Translations under genes and position numbers: made by a program
Part shown: piece after piece, positions 1-8,800 of the stretch
Layout of the letters: each line of letters starts with the position of its first letter
How positions within the stretch are numbered: the first letter of the stretch is position 1
DNA from: Clostridia bacterium
GTDB taxonomy: Bacteria; Bacillota_A; Clostridia; Oscillospirales; CAG-272
Assembly (NCBI GenBank): GCA_017466455.1
Contig: JAFTUD010000012.1
Coordinates: 1 to 45,839 of the forward strand
Length of the DNA stretch: 45,839 nt
Direction of reading: 5' to 3'
Notes under the pieces: model-generated
Told to the model about the DNA's origin: nothing
What the model saw: the letters and a program-made list of their open reading frames with translations, nothing else
The model's database searches: none

Positions 1-463
1 CGGAAATGGCGGTCTTGCAGGCGGTTGGACAGTTGATACTGACCTCGTTACACTCTTTAACGACTATAACGAAAAGGATGTTCAGTTCGGTATTTTCATG
101 GTAAATCCGTCACATCTCGCATCTGAGAGGTTTATGACAGGCTATATGCCTAACCTTGCTGACGGTAAGAGTGGCGCACTCGTTGTTGAAATGACAGGAA
201 CAGAGTATGCAAGCTTCGCATTCCAAATCTCAGGCTTTAACTCCGATGAGCTTAAGAAGCTTGAGCTTGTTATCGCCGCATATGCATATGTAGAGGGCGA
301 GGATGTTGAATATATCCAAGCTGCTAACACAGTATGCAAGGTAACAACACTTGACTACGCAGACGGAAGCCTTTACACAGTAACCTATGAAAAGGCATCA
401 AGCGAACTTCAAGCCGTTTCAACCGATGCTATCGTTCCTACCGTGAAAAAAGAAAATTTCTAA
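1..463 (+). CDS. C-terminal part of a probable surface/secreted protein (5' end outside window)
   Basis: An open frame enters from the left edge (frame starts at base 2) and ends at TAA 461-463. The visible ~153 residues have no catalytic motif I recognise. They align by eye over ~130 residues with the C-terminal domain of the large secreted phosphoesterase at 5870-9688. Shared landmarks are GNG..L.GG near the start, an FGI...NP segment, an FM.G segment, an alternating hydrophobic AY segment and a final D.(S/T)LY.V.Y. That makes this a C-terminal module shared by at least two proteins, probably extracytoplasmic by analogy with the second one, which has a signal peptide. The ATG at 98 is internal to the domain and is not taken as the start. 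An intrinsic terminator follows at 553-588. Confidence 0.75.
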   Translation, partial: GNGGLAGGWTVDTDLVTLFNDYNEKDVQFGIFMVNPSHLASERFMTGYMPNLADGKSGALVVEMTGTEYASFAFQISGFNSDELKKLELVIAAYAYVEGEDVEYIQAANTVCKVTTLDYADGSLYTVTYEKASSELQAVSTDAIVPTVKKENF

Positions 464-552
464 AAGGTGATGCTGCAATGGTACAAACCAAAAGCAGACA
501 AAATCCCCCAAAAATCGCTCTTTAATTGTGATTGCTAACAAAAAATAATGTT

Positions 553-588
553 GATAACCTGCAAAGCCTTGCAGGTTATCTTCTTTTT
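553..588 (+). terminator. Intrinsic terminator of the leftmost gene
   Basis: Perfect 12-bp stem GATAACCTGCAA / TTGCAGGTTATC with loop AGCC, followed by TTCTTTTT. It lies 90 bases after the stop at 463. Confidence 0.9.
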
Positions 589-600
589 ATGTCTACTTTT

Positions 601-683
601 TAGCGGCGACCACTCGCACTGTCGTACAAAGTACGCCTACGGCTTCGTGTTCACCACTTTTGTACTCATTTCGCTATCACCTT
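601..683. repeat. Hairpin-rich element ending in a 26-nt sequence repeated at 21640-21665
   Basis: Contains short adjacent hairpins, CGTAC-AAA-GTACG (623-635) and GCC-TAC-GGC (635-643). It ends with a 26-nt string at 658-683 that is identical to 21640-21665, where it follows the ATATCGA hairpin array. In both places an A-rich stretch and then a terminator hairpin come directly after. It looks like a decayed or short copy of the same element class. Confidence 0.6.
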
Positions 684-690
684 GAATACA

Positions 691-719
691 AAAATGCGAC
701 ACAGTGTGTCGCATTTTTT
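691..719. terminator. Bidirectional intrinsic terminator
   Basis: 11-bp stem AAATGCGACAC / GTGTCGCATTT with loop AGT, with A-run and T-run flanks, so it can act in both directions. It sits 20 bases beyond the stop of the minus-strand glycosidase and is that operon's terminator. Confidence 0.85.
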
Positions 720-740
720 GCTTTATATAGCTTTTTGCTT

Positions 741-2456
741 TTATTTTTTTGCAATTTCCGCGCGGAGCATGCGAGAAATTTCGCACATTTTATCGCTACT
801 TAGCTTGATTACCCTGCGGTCATAGGTCATTATTCCGTTTGTTTCGTCCTCTACATCGGTGATTTGTGTGAGGATTGAGGCGCAAAGTCCGTTCTTAATT
901 TGCGGAATTATCTGCTCGGAATAGAGGGACAAAACCGCACGCTCATACCCCTCTACATCTTCAAATTTGCCATAGCCGTAGGTTTTATAGATATTTGCGC
1001 TATGCTCGGGGATTTTATAGGAATATCCGCCGAACTCGCTAAGGATTATCGGCTTTGCGCAGGGCTTCATATCCTTTATTTTCTTAAAATAGACATGCTC
1101 ACTGACGACATCGCTATCAGCGCCCTTGAACCAGCCCGAGGCGGTGTCTATCACTCTCGTTTTATCAAGGTCGCAAAGGAGCGAATACATTCCTTGGCTG
1201 TCAATTTGACCCCAGCCCTCGTTAAAAATTGTCCAATAAACGATACAGGGGTGATTATATAGCGCATTTACGGTCCCTTCCATTGTGAGAGCAAAGATAG
1301 CCCTTTGAAGCCTTCTTTTGCCTCTTACGCGCCTGTCGCGACGGCGCTTGAAGCCGATTGTGGGAAGGGCGGTATCTCGCAGGAAGGAGTATTTTCCGTT
1401 ATTTACCATATCCTGAAAAACTATCATTCCGTGCTTATCGCAGTAGTAATAAAACAGCTCATGCTCTACCTTAATATGCTTTCTCAGGGTGTTGAAGCCG
1501 AGGGATTTTGCGATAAGTATATCGTTTTCTATTGATTTTGGCGACACGGGGGTGTAAATTCCCTCGGGGTAGTAGCCTTGGTCAAGCAGACCGTGGAAAA
1601 ATATCGGCTCACCGTTTAAAAGAATTCTCGGCACGCCGTTTACTTCCTTAATTTCAACCGTGCGCACCGCAAAATAGGAGCTTACCTTGTCCTCACCGCA
1701 GACTATCTCAAGGTCGTAAAGATACGGGTCGTCGGGCGACCATTTTCGTGGGTTATCAAGCTTGATTTCGCACACAGAGTCACTGATTTCGTACTCTGCC
1801 TTGCCCTCGGGGGTGGTGACGGTTGCCCTTCCGCGGTAATTCGGGAGTCCGAGAAGCTCAACGCGCGCGCCACTCTCGTTTGGCGTGATTTTCAGCGCCC
1901 TTATATGCCCTATGGGCACGATTTCAAGCCACACGCTTTGCCAAATACCGCTGACGGTTGTGTACCACATTCCGCCGCGCTTTTTTCTTTGCTTGCCGTA
2001 AGGGAGTGTGGTATCGGTTATATCATCGTATACTATTATATGTATTTCGTTTTCGCCCTCGCGCACAAGGTTAGTTATATCAACACTGCTCGGAAGCACT
2101 CCGCCCCTGTTGCGACCCGCGCATACTCTGTTTATCAGCACCTCGGCTGTTTGGTCGGTTGCGCCAAGATTTAAAATAAGGCGGTGCCCTTCGGGAATTT
2201 CGGGTGGGGTGAAGGTCCTTTTATAGTGTAGCTCACTGCCTCGGCACTCCCCTATTCCCGACATCTCGCTCTCGGGGGGGAAGGGCACGGTGATTTTTGT
2301 CATTTCCTCTCCTGCGAAGTAAAAATCCCACTCGCCGTTCAGAGGAATAAAGCTATTTCGCCTTAGCTGTGGGCGAGGATAGATTTCGTTCCATTCATTT
2401 CCCGTCAGAGCGTCGCTCTCAGGTGTTTTGAGGCTTTTTAGCTTAATTTTGCTCAT
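741..2456 (-). CDS. Glycoside hydrolase family 2 protein (beta-galactosidase/glucuronidase type)
   Basis: 571 residues, no signal peptide, so cytoplasmic. Order: sugar-binding beta-sandwich (about 15-180, with the typical LNGEWDFYF start), Ig-like domain (about 185-270) and TIM barrel (about 275-571). The acid/base is E413 in FNEGWG and the nucleophile E474 in SEFGG, both intact. These are GH2 hallmarks, but the substrate (beta-galactoside, beta-glucuronide or mannoside) cannot be told from them. It is shorter than LacZ (~1000) and close to compact GH2 enzymes. The start ATG has AAGGAG upstream and overlaps the end of the MFS gene by 14 bp, which suggests translational coupling. The likely job is hydrolysis of a glycoside imported by that transporter. 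Confidence 0.9.
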   Translation of the reverse strand: MSKIKLKSLKTPESDALTGNEWNEIYPRPQLRRNSFIPLNGEWDFYFAGEEMTKITVPFPPESEMSGIGECRGSELHYKRTFTPPEIPEGHRLILNLGATDQTAEVLINRVCAGRNRGGVLPSSVDITNLVREGENEIHIIVYDDITDTTLPYGKQRKKRGGMWYTTVSGIWQSVWLEIVPIGHIRALKITPNESGARVELLGLPNYRGRATVTTPEGKAEYEISDSVCEIKLDNPRKWSPDDPYLYDLEIVCGEDKVSSYFAVRTVEIKEVNGVPRILLNGEPIFFHGLLDQGYYPEGIYTPVSPKSIENDILIAKSLGFNTLRKHIKVEHELFYYYCDKHGMIVFQDMVNNGKYSFLRDTALPTIGFKRRRDRRVRGKRRLQRAIFALTMEGTVNALYNHPCIVYWTIFNEGWGQIDSQGMYSLLCDLDKTRVIDTASGWFKGADSDVVSEHVYFKKIKDMKPCAKPIILSEFGGYSYKIPEHSANIYKTYGYGKFEDVEGYERAVLSLYSEQIIPQIKNGLCASILTQITDVEDETNGIMTYDRRVIKLSSDKMCEISRMLRAEIAKK

Positions 2457-3744
2457 TTTTTCTCCTTTTTGCGCCGATTATCTGCATAATAATGAGATAA
2501 AGGGCTACGACTGCAAGGGCGCAAAGTGCGCCTATGAATATTTTTTCGTTAGGTATAAACGAGGTTGTGCCGTCATTATTTACAACCGTTTCCGCATCCT
2601 TAAGAATTGCCTCTCCGATTGCGGGTCCGACAACGCCGGGAATCAGCACCTGTGAGGCGATACGGAGTCCTTGAAGCATTCCTGCCTTGTTTTCGGGAGT
2701 CCTTTCTCTTATTATCGCGCCGAATACTGCCATTCCCGCAAGGTATCCGCACATCATAAGGAGTGAGCCGATAAATACCATGGCGGTATTTTTCCAAATT
2801 GACAAGGTTACATAGCCGACAAGGAGCAAGCCAAGGGCAGGATACACTGCGCGCTCAAAGCCGAGCTTATCGTAAGCTCTGCCCCAAAATACCGTAAATA
2901 CCGAGGCAAGGATAATTGCAGGCGCCATAACAAGCACATAGTTATCCATTTTCAGCCCCTCGGTGTAGTAAAGGATCAGATAGGGCATAAAGATTTGAAT
3001 TGATATACCGAAGATTGCAAAGGCGATAAAATACAGATACAGGGTGATATTTTCCTTAATCACGCTTGGGCGGAAGCCGTAGATGATATTCTTGAAATAG
3101 CTCTTGTTATCATCAGTTTTGATTTCGGGGTCGCGAATGAGGAAGAAGGACACGATGCCGATTACAATAACCGCTATGCCGATTACGGCAAATACGATGC
3201 TCCAGCTTTGTTGCTTTGAGAGGTCAAGGGACATAAAGCCACCGAACACGCAAAGAATTGCCACAAGAGGCATCATGGAGTTTATGCCCTCTGCCTTGCC
3301 TCGGTTTTCGTTATCGGTTACATCGGTCAGCCACGCATTAAAGCACGCGTCATTTGCGCTTGAGCCAAAGAAGGTCATTACGCAGTCCATAATGATAACG
3401 AGCGTTATACAAACGGCAGGCACGGCGCTAATGGGCGCAAAATGCGACACAAGGTCGCGTCTGATTAGCGCAAAGGACAAAATTGATATTCCCCAAAGGA
3501 TATATCCGCCCGCGATGAACACGCGCCTTTTTCCGAGCTTGTCGGAGAGCGCACCGATGATTAGCGTGGTAAGGGTCGCGCTAACGGCGCTTGCCATAAC
3601 CATTGTGGCAATATCCGATGCCGATGCGCCAAACATCTCATAAATGAATACATTGAAATACATATTTTCAACTACCCATGCAATTTGTCCCGTAAGGGAT
3701 AGAATTACAAGGGCGGTGTAGAATTTTGCTTTACTCTTTATCAT
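2443..3744 (-). CDS. MFS transporter (probable sugar/glycoside permease)
   Basis: 433 residues with about 12 hydrophobic segments and the MFS loop 2-3 signature GALSDKLGKRR at residues 64-74. The C-terminus ends in a basic tail (KRRKNEQN). Major facilitator proteins of this size are proton- or sodium-coupled secondary transporters. Coupling to a GH2 glycosidase, with overlapping genes, points to a carbohydrate substrate, but that is inference. The AGGGGGC ribosome site lies just before the ATG, 10 bases after the phosphatase gene. It is the second gene of the operon that starts at the promoter 4256-4284. Confidence 0.88.
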   Translation of the reverse strand: MIKSKAKFYTALVILSLTGQIAWVVENMYFNVFIYEMFGASASDIATMVMASAVSATLTTLIIGALSDKLGKRRVFIAGGYILWGISILSFALIRRDLVSHFAPISAVPAVCITLVIIMDCVMTFFGSSANDACFNAWLTDVTDNENRGKAEGINSMMPLVAILCVFGGFMSLDLSKQQSWSIVFAVIGIAVIVIGIVSFFLIRDPEIKTDDNKSYFKNIIYGFRPSVIKENITLYLYFIAFAIFGISIQIFMPYLILYYTEGLKMDNYVLVMAPAIILASVFTVFWGRAYDKLGFERAVYPALGLLLVGYVTLSIWKNTAMVFIGSLLMMCGYLAGMAVFGAIIRERTPENKAGMLQGLRIASQVLIPGVVGPAIGEAILKDAETVVNNDGTTSFIPNEKIFIGALCALAVVALYLIIMQIIGAKRRKNEQN

Positions 3745-3754
3745 AAAAGCCCCC

Positions 3755-4219
3755 TTATGAAATACAGTCCTTGATTAGCAGATATTTAAAAAGCTCGTCA
3801 CAGCCCTCGGCAATTTCCTTATAGGCGGTTTCAAAATCTCCGCTGTACCAAGGGTCAAAAACATCCTTTTCGTTTAGCTTCATTATCTTTTCATCGGGAT
3901 CAGAGCCGAAAATGCGCATCATGCTCGAAATATTCGCGCTATCCATTCCCACAAAGACATCGTAGCTATCGTAGTCCTCACGCACGAGCCTTTTGGCGTT
4001 ATGCCTCTTGAACTCTATTCCGTGCGCTCTTAATACGCTCTTTGCAGGGGGGTAGATGTCGTTTCCCACTCCGTCCGCGCCGATTTCCTCATCGCTTGTC
4101 GCGCGTGAGTAGCAAAACCACTCGTCCGAAAGTCCCCTTTTCCGTATTAAGTCCTTAAAAATATACTCCGCCATAGGGCTTCTGCATATATTCCCGTGGC
4201 ATACAAACATTATTTTCAT
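3755..4219 (-). CDS. Low-molecular-weight protein tyrosine phosphatase
   Basis: 154 residues, the usual LMW-PTP length. The P-loop CHGNICRS gives C7 (nucleophile) and R13 in the C-X5-R signature. The general acid is D122 in DPWYSG. The family hydrolyses phosphotyrosine (or phosphoarginine in some Bacillota) in the cytoplasm. The AGGAG site precedes the ATG, and a near-consensus promoter lies 37 bases upstream. It is the first gene of an operon with the MFS transporter and GH2 enzyme. The metabolic link to them is unclear, and LMW-PTPs often travel with unrelated genes. Confidence 0.93.
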   Translation of the reverse strand: MKIMFVCHGNICRSPMAEYIFKDLIRKRGLSDEWFCYSRATSDEEIGADGVGNDIYPPAKSVLRAHGIEFKRHNAKRLVREDYDSYDVFVGMDSANISSMMRIFGSDPDEKIMKLNEKDVFDPWYSGDFETAYKEIAEGCDELFKYLLIKDCIS

Positions 4220-4255
4220 TCTTTTCTCCTCGCATATATAATATTGCTTATATAC

Positions 4256-4284
4256 ATTGTATCAAAAAAGCCGTTGCTTGTCAA
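4256..4284 (-). promoter_or_regulatory. Sigma-A promoter for the PTP-MFS-GH2 operon
   Basis: On the minus strand TTGACA (4279-4284) and TACAAT (4256-4261) are separated by exactly 17 bases. The -35 box lies in the loop of a small hairpin (AAGCCGT/ACGGCTT, 4268-4292) that also has a T-run on the minus strand. Confidence 0.85.
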
Positions 4285-4296
4285 GACGGCTTGCTC

Positions 4297-4330
4297 CAAA
4301 AAGGGGCTGTTGCTACCGCGACAGCCCCTA
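4297..4330 (-). terminator. Intrinsic terminator of the metallophosphoesterase gene
   Basis: On the minus strand AGGGGCTGT and ACAGCCCCT form a stem followed by TTTTT. A further copy of the same arm at 4367-4379, overlapping the stop codon region, allows a longer competing 13-bp stem (AAGGGGCTGTTGC / GCAACAGCCCCTT, 4301-4313 with 4367-4379). Confidence 0.75.
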
Positions 4331-4377
4331 CCTTAATGATGTGTTTGTTTTTGTTCTGTGCGCATTGCAACAGCCCC

Positions 4378-5172
4378 TTAATCCTCAATTACGATGCAAT
4401 TCACACTAAGCGAACGCTTTGTGCAGGCATCAAGCGCGATTATGCCCTTATCGCAGAACGGAGTGAGTATGTCGTTTACGCCAAGGTCTGTACCCTCATT
4501 ATGAAGCCACGAATGTCCCCACGAGGTGCGGTAATGTCCGCATACGACGGTCTTTCCGCTTGGCTCGGTAACGCCACATTTCCACGATGCCATTCCGTTA
4601 TACCATCTTGCCCTCTCCCATTGCTTTTCATCGGCACAGCGCCAGTCGGTGCTAAGCGGAGTATAGGTATACTCGCCCGAGCGATATACCGTTTGATGGC
4701 ACGGAATCCAGCCATGCACGAACACATAATTATCCGTTTCAAAGTAGTCCACCATTGCGGGGATTATCTTCTTTATATAGAGCGAATTTCTTACCGTATT
4801 TACAAATCGTTGCGGATAGCAATCAAGGTCGTGCCTGTTCATGCGGGACAGGGTAAGCGCGGTCTTAAATGTGCCGTTTTGGTGGTGATGTGTGCATTCA
4901 ATAGAGCCGGGGGCGTATAGATATTCCTGTAAATGCTCAAGCAAATCAAGCATTAAATCCTCGTGATTTCCTCTTATAAGGATTACCTCATCCTTATCAA
5001 TCAGATCGGCTACAAATTCCTGCATCTTGAGCGTTTGCGCTCCGCGGTCAAAGAGGTCTCCGCAAATTATCAGCTTATGTGGCTCTTTGTCCTTAAAATA
5101 TCCCTTTTCAGCAAGTGCGTCTATCATTATATCGTGATAGCCATGCACATCGGCTACTACATAATATCTCAT
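4378..5172 (-). CDS. Calcineurin-like metallophosphoesterase (PrpE/ApaH/serine-threonine phosphatase type)
   Basis: 264 residues from the chosen start. Phosphoesterase motifs in order near the N-terminus are DVHG (metal ligands D, H), GDLFDRG and GNHED. Later histidines in VHGWIP and VCGHYRTS complete the dinuclear metal site. The GD..DRG form with NHE is that of PPP-family bacterial phosphatases (diadenosine tetraphosphate hydrolases, PrpE and protein phosphatases); which substrate is used cannot be told. An earlier in-frame ATG at 5214 is possible, but the ATG at 5172 has AAAGGAGAG 5-8 bases upstream and starts exactly at the domain (MRYYVVADVHG), so I use it. A long leader with its own terminator lies between promoter and gene. 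Confidence 0.9.
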   Translation of the reverse strand: MRYYVVADVHGYHDIMIDALAEKGYFKDKEPHKLIICGDLFDRGAQTLKMQEFVADLIDKDEVILIRGNHEDLMLDLLEHLQEYLYAPGSIECTHHHQNGTFKTALTLSRMNRHDLDCYPQRFVNTVRNSLYIKKIIPAMVDYFETDNYVFVHGWIPCHQTVYRSGEYTYTPLSTDWRCADEKQWERARWYNGMASWKCGVTEPSGKTVVCGHYRTSWGHSWLHNEGTDLGVNDILTPFCDKGIIALDACTKRSLSVNCIVIED

Positions 5173-5228
5173 ACTCTCTCCTTTCATGCGTTGGCATAAT
5201 TCGGCAAGTCTCATTGCTCAATTTAGTT

Positions 5229-5332
5229 AAAAAAATAGCCAGAATGCTCCGGCTACCTTTGTTTTGATTCGTTAAGCACAGCACCGGGGGCTTATCCGGC
5301 TTGTGAAATAAGCACTGTCAGTCTACATTAAT
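5229..5332 (-). ncRNA. Leader RNA or small RNA with internal terminator upstream of the metallophosphoesterase
   Basis: Transcription from promoter 5333-5361 would first make ~100 nt ending in an intrinsic terminator. On the minus strand this is TAGCCGGA-GCAT-TTCTGGCTA-like (8 bp with one G.U, plus-strand 5236-5255) followed by seven T (5229-5235). Before it are short pairable segments, GCTTAT/ATAAGC and GCCGG/CCGG(T), and a repeated GTGCTTA. The coding start is 56 nt beyond the terminator. This is the layout of an attenuator or riboswitch leader, or of a free small RNA. It matches no riboswitch class I know and lacks the SRP RNA core. Confidence 0.5.
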
Positions 5333-5361
5333 AGTATATCAGCTTCGCTCTTTTTTGTCAA
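5333..5361 (-). promoter_or_regulatory. Sigma-A promoter for the metallophosphoesterase leader
   Basis: On the minus strand TTGACA (5356-5361), 17-base spacer, TATACT (5333-5338). Expected start of transcription is near 5326, ~150 nt before the ATG. Confidence 0.85.
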
Positions 5362-5508
5362 GTGCGATACACTATTTTTTTGCGCTTAGCCACGCATTGT
5401 CACTTTTCTGTTCTTTTCTCGCCTTATGTGTATATTTTAAAGCCTGTTTTCCACGCACAGGTCACGCCCTTGTAGACAGTGCGGGGAAGCCCCCGCGGGC
5501 ATATGTCG

Positions 5509-5837
5509 CCCGAGTACCTCGGGGGGTGAACTCCGCCCTCGCGCAGTATGAATTTGTTCCACACACCACGAAGCAGGCGGTGCGGACCGCCAACCAATTT
5601 CCGCCTTTGTTTGGTATGAATTGTTTCCATACGCTACGAAGCAATACTCTTCATTCCGAACTGCGACTCCCTGCGGTCGCATGCATGGCTACCACCAGCC
5701 AATCGCACTTCGCCAAGGCTCGTGTTCTTGGGGTGTACGCTCATCCGAACTCCGAATTCCGAATTCCGCATTCCGAATTCCGCATTTGCGATAGCACTGT
5801 TCCGAATTCCGCATTTGCGAAGCACCGTTCCTCATTC
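5509..5837. repeat. Dispersed repeat block 1: two heads, an 80-bp block and a heptad array
   Basis: Head 1 starts with CCCGAG-TAC-CTCGGG (5509-5523) and runs to about 5576. Head 2 has its first hairpin replaced by GGCGGT-GCGG-ACCGCC (5576-5591), but the second part is the same, including GTATG/CATAC around 5615-5632. Then come an 80-bp segment (5661-5740) identical to 10779-10858 and a tail of tandem 7-nt units ATTCCGA/ATTCCGC, ATTTGCG and ATAGCAC. The block lies between a phosphoesterase leader promoter and the terminator of the next gene. Frames read through it are repeat-derived and are not called as genes. Confidence 0.85.
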
Positions 5838-5868
5838 AAAAAAGCCGACTCATACGAGTCGGCTTTTT
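5838..5868. terminator. Bidirectional terminator after the large secreted phosphoesterase gene
   Basis: 13-bp stem AAAAAGCCGACTC / GAGTCGGCTTTTT with a 4-base loop, immediately after the minus-strand stop at 5870-5872. Confidence 0.92.
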
Positions 5869-5869
5869 G

Positions 5870-8800
5870 TTATTCGGTTAGTGTTGGAGCAGTAGAATTA
5901 TAGCTTACGGAGTAGAGTGTGGCGTCTGCCTTTACAAGGCTTACAACCTCTGCGCTTGTTTCGGCTTGATAGAATGATGTATCTATAATTTCATCATTTT
6001 TCTTCTCTATAATATATGCGCTAATGATGATGTCAAGGTCCATCGTGTCCTCATCTATTCCTCTAATCATCACATTTACTGTTGATATTGAGGTTTCGGT
6101 AATGCTTACCTGAAGCGCCCTCTCGGTTGAGGTGATTATGCCACCGAGCATAAAGCTGTCAGCTGTTACATACTCGGGGTTTAGAACGATTATTCCAAAG
6201 TCAAGCTTGACTTCGTTTAGTGCTTCGTAAAGCGCTCTTAGACTTTGATTTATCATATAGCCACCGCTAAGTCCGAAGCCGTTTCCGTCATCGCTTCTTA
6301 CGGAATAGCCGATTGAGGTGAGCATTTTCTCACACTCCTCGCTTTTTTCAAGTGAGCAAATGGAGCATTTAAGGGTGATTTTACCTGAGTTGTCAAATCC
6401 GCCCTCATACTTTATCGCAACCTTATCATAATCGTGCTCGCAGCTGCTCTCAAATTCTATGCAGTATTGCGCGGAGCTTATCCACTTGGAATTTACAAAG
6501 TCACGACCGCGTACAACGGTTTTTCCGTCGTAAATATCAACTGCGTAGCCTTGGCTTCCGTAGAGGTTTTCACCCTGTGTCTTATTAAACGCGGTCCATA
6601 GGTAGCTAACCGATGCGCAGTTGAATGCGTGAATAGGAAGCTCCTCGGTGCCCTCGAAGATGTTGCCCTTTGAATCCATTTCCCAGTGGGAGTGTCCGTT
6701 AAAGAGCATTACCTCGGGGTATTTTTTGATAACCGCAACAAATTCGTCCTCGTTGGTAACGCCGTCCCAGCCCTCACCAGGAAGGCTTCCCGCTACGGTA
6801 TTATAAATTGACTGATGAAGGAATACGAAGGTCGGTCTTGCGTCGTTTCTGTTCTCGGCGAGCTTTTCGTCAAGCCAGGTTAGCGTCGCCTCGTTGAAAT
6901 ACGCCTCAAGTCCGTTTGCGTTGTCGCCACCGAGAATGATATAGTGATATCCGTTTAGCCAAAAGTCGTAGCTTGTGTCCGTTGGGTGTGTTCCGTCAGG
7001 GAGAGCTGCATACTCCAAGAACGCGCCCGTGGCTGACGGGTAGTCGTGATTACCGATTGCGAAAAACAGCGGATATTCGCTTCCGTCCGCGCCGTTTTCG
7101 GTCATCACCTCGTTAAATATCGACATAAGCTCGGCGTATTGCGCCTCGGTTCCGTTATCGGTAATATCTCCCACGATATAAATGGGCGCACCGTTTGGAT
7201 AAAGCGTAATAGCGTCCTTTAGCATGAGCCTGAAGTGTGTAGCTCCGTACTGTGATCCGATATGCACGTCACTTATAACGAATATTGAATCGTTCGGCAT
7301 GCCAAAATCACCGCTTGCGCTGTTTTCGGGAAGGTCGATGCTTATAAACTCATCGGAAAGCGCGCCCGTGGCTCTGTCCTCGGAATAGACCAAAAGTCTC
7401 GTCGCTCCGCTTGGAACAGTAACGCTCTTGCTTATCGTATGAGTAACTATGGAGCTATATACCTTTACCCTTGCAAGCATTGTGTAGCCGTCAAGAGTGC
7501 CGTTTTCGTCAGCCCAGTACATTACCGCATTGTAGTTGCCGAGCGCCTCGGTCGGCATAGTTACAGTAACCGTTCCGCCTGCGTAGCCGTTACCGCTTGG
7601 GGTGTATTCCGCGCCCTCTGGAGCTACAACACCGTCTACGGAGCCCGCACCGCCCGAGGTCGTTCCACCGTCGGTTGCGCCGTTTGCGTCGTCCTCAATA
7701 TCGCCTACCGAAATGTTTATGCTAAAGGTATAGGTATCCTTCAGATACTTATCGTTTTCAACGAGGTAAATTGTGTAAAGACCCTCGGGAATGTCGGCGT
7801 AAGCACTTAAATTTCCACCGATGTTCGGCGCATTTTTGATGTTATATTCAACGCCGTTTCCCGCAGTTCCTATAACATAATACCAGCGGATTGCAGCATC
7901 TTTGTTTCCGCGCTTTGCAATACCTATCCAGTCCTTTGAGCCGACTGCGGTGGCGGTTACTAAAATTTCCTCGCCAACCTCAAATCTCGTCTTATTTACG
8001 CTCATTGAGTGCGTGCCGTTTGAAACGGTTACGTTCTTTTGCGCGGGTGCGTAGTTGTCATATGTATCTACGGTGTCCTCGCCGACGGTTACCATTGTGT
8101 AGGCAACCTTAGTTGAATGGTCGCCCGCATCATGTGGAACAAGACAAATCATATAAATGCCCTCGGGGAGTGACATGCCCTCGGTTGCGTCGTAGGCAAC
8201 GCCGTCACCGTTTGTTGAAACCCATTCCCACACGTACGATTTACCATTGCCGAAGGCGTCAAAGCCGTAAACACCAACCCACGAGTCGGTGCTATCGGGC
8301 GTCATATGAGGCGTTACCATAATAGGCTCGCCAGCCTTATAGGTTTGCTTTTCAACGCTAAGGAGCGTGCTATCGCCGAAAACGGTCGCTTCGGGGCTTC
8401 CGATTGTAATTCTGACAAGCGCCCTGTGTCCCTCATAGCCATCTTTTCCGTTTGCCTGCAGGCGGATAACATACTCACCCTCGGGAAGTGAGGAATACTG
8501 ATTATACATACCGCCCTTTACATAATTTTCCGTTATGTCAAACCAAGCACCGCTACCGACGTTGCCAAGGTATTGATACATAATAGAGGTATTATCCTGT
8601 ACTCGGTAAAGACCGATCCAGTCGTTATCAAGCGGACCCTTACCCGAAACAAGAATAGGCTCGCCCGCCTCAAACATCGTCTTATTTATGCTAAGCTCGT
8701 ACTCGCCGTTTGTTATAGTTACGGGGCCGTCGGTTGGTTTTACCGTTTCATCTCCCTCGCCCTGCTCGGGGGTGTCGGGATCAGTTCCCTCGTTTCCATC

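Noticed and set aside
5229..5332. Small SRP RNA
   Set aside because: Length is similar, but the conserved GGAAGGAAGC apical core is missing.
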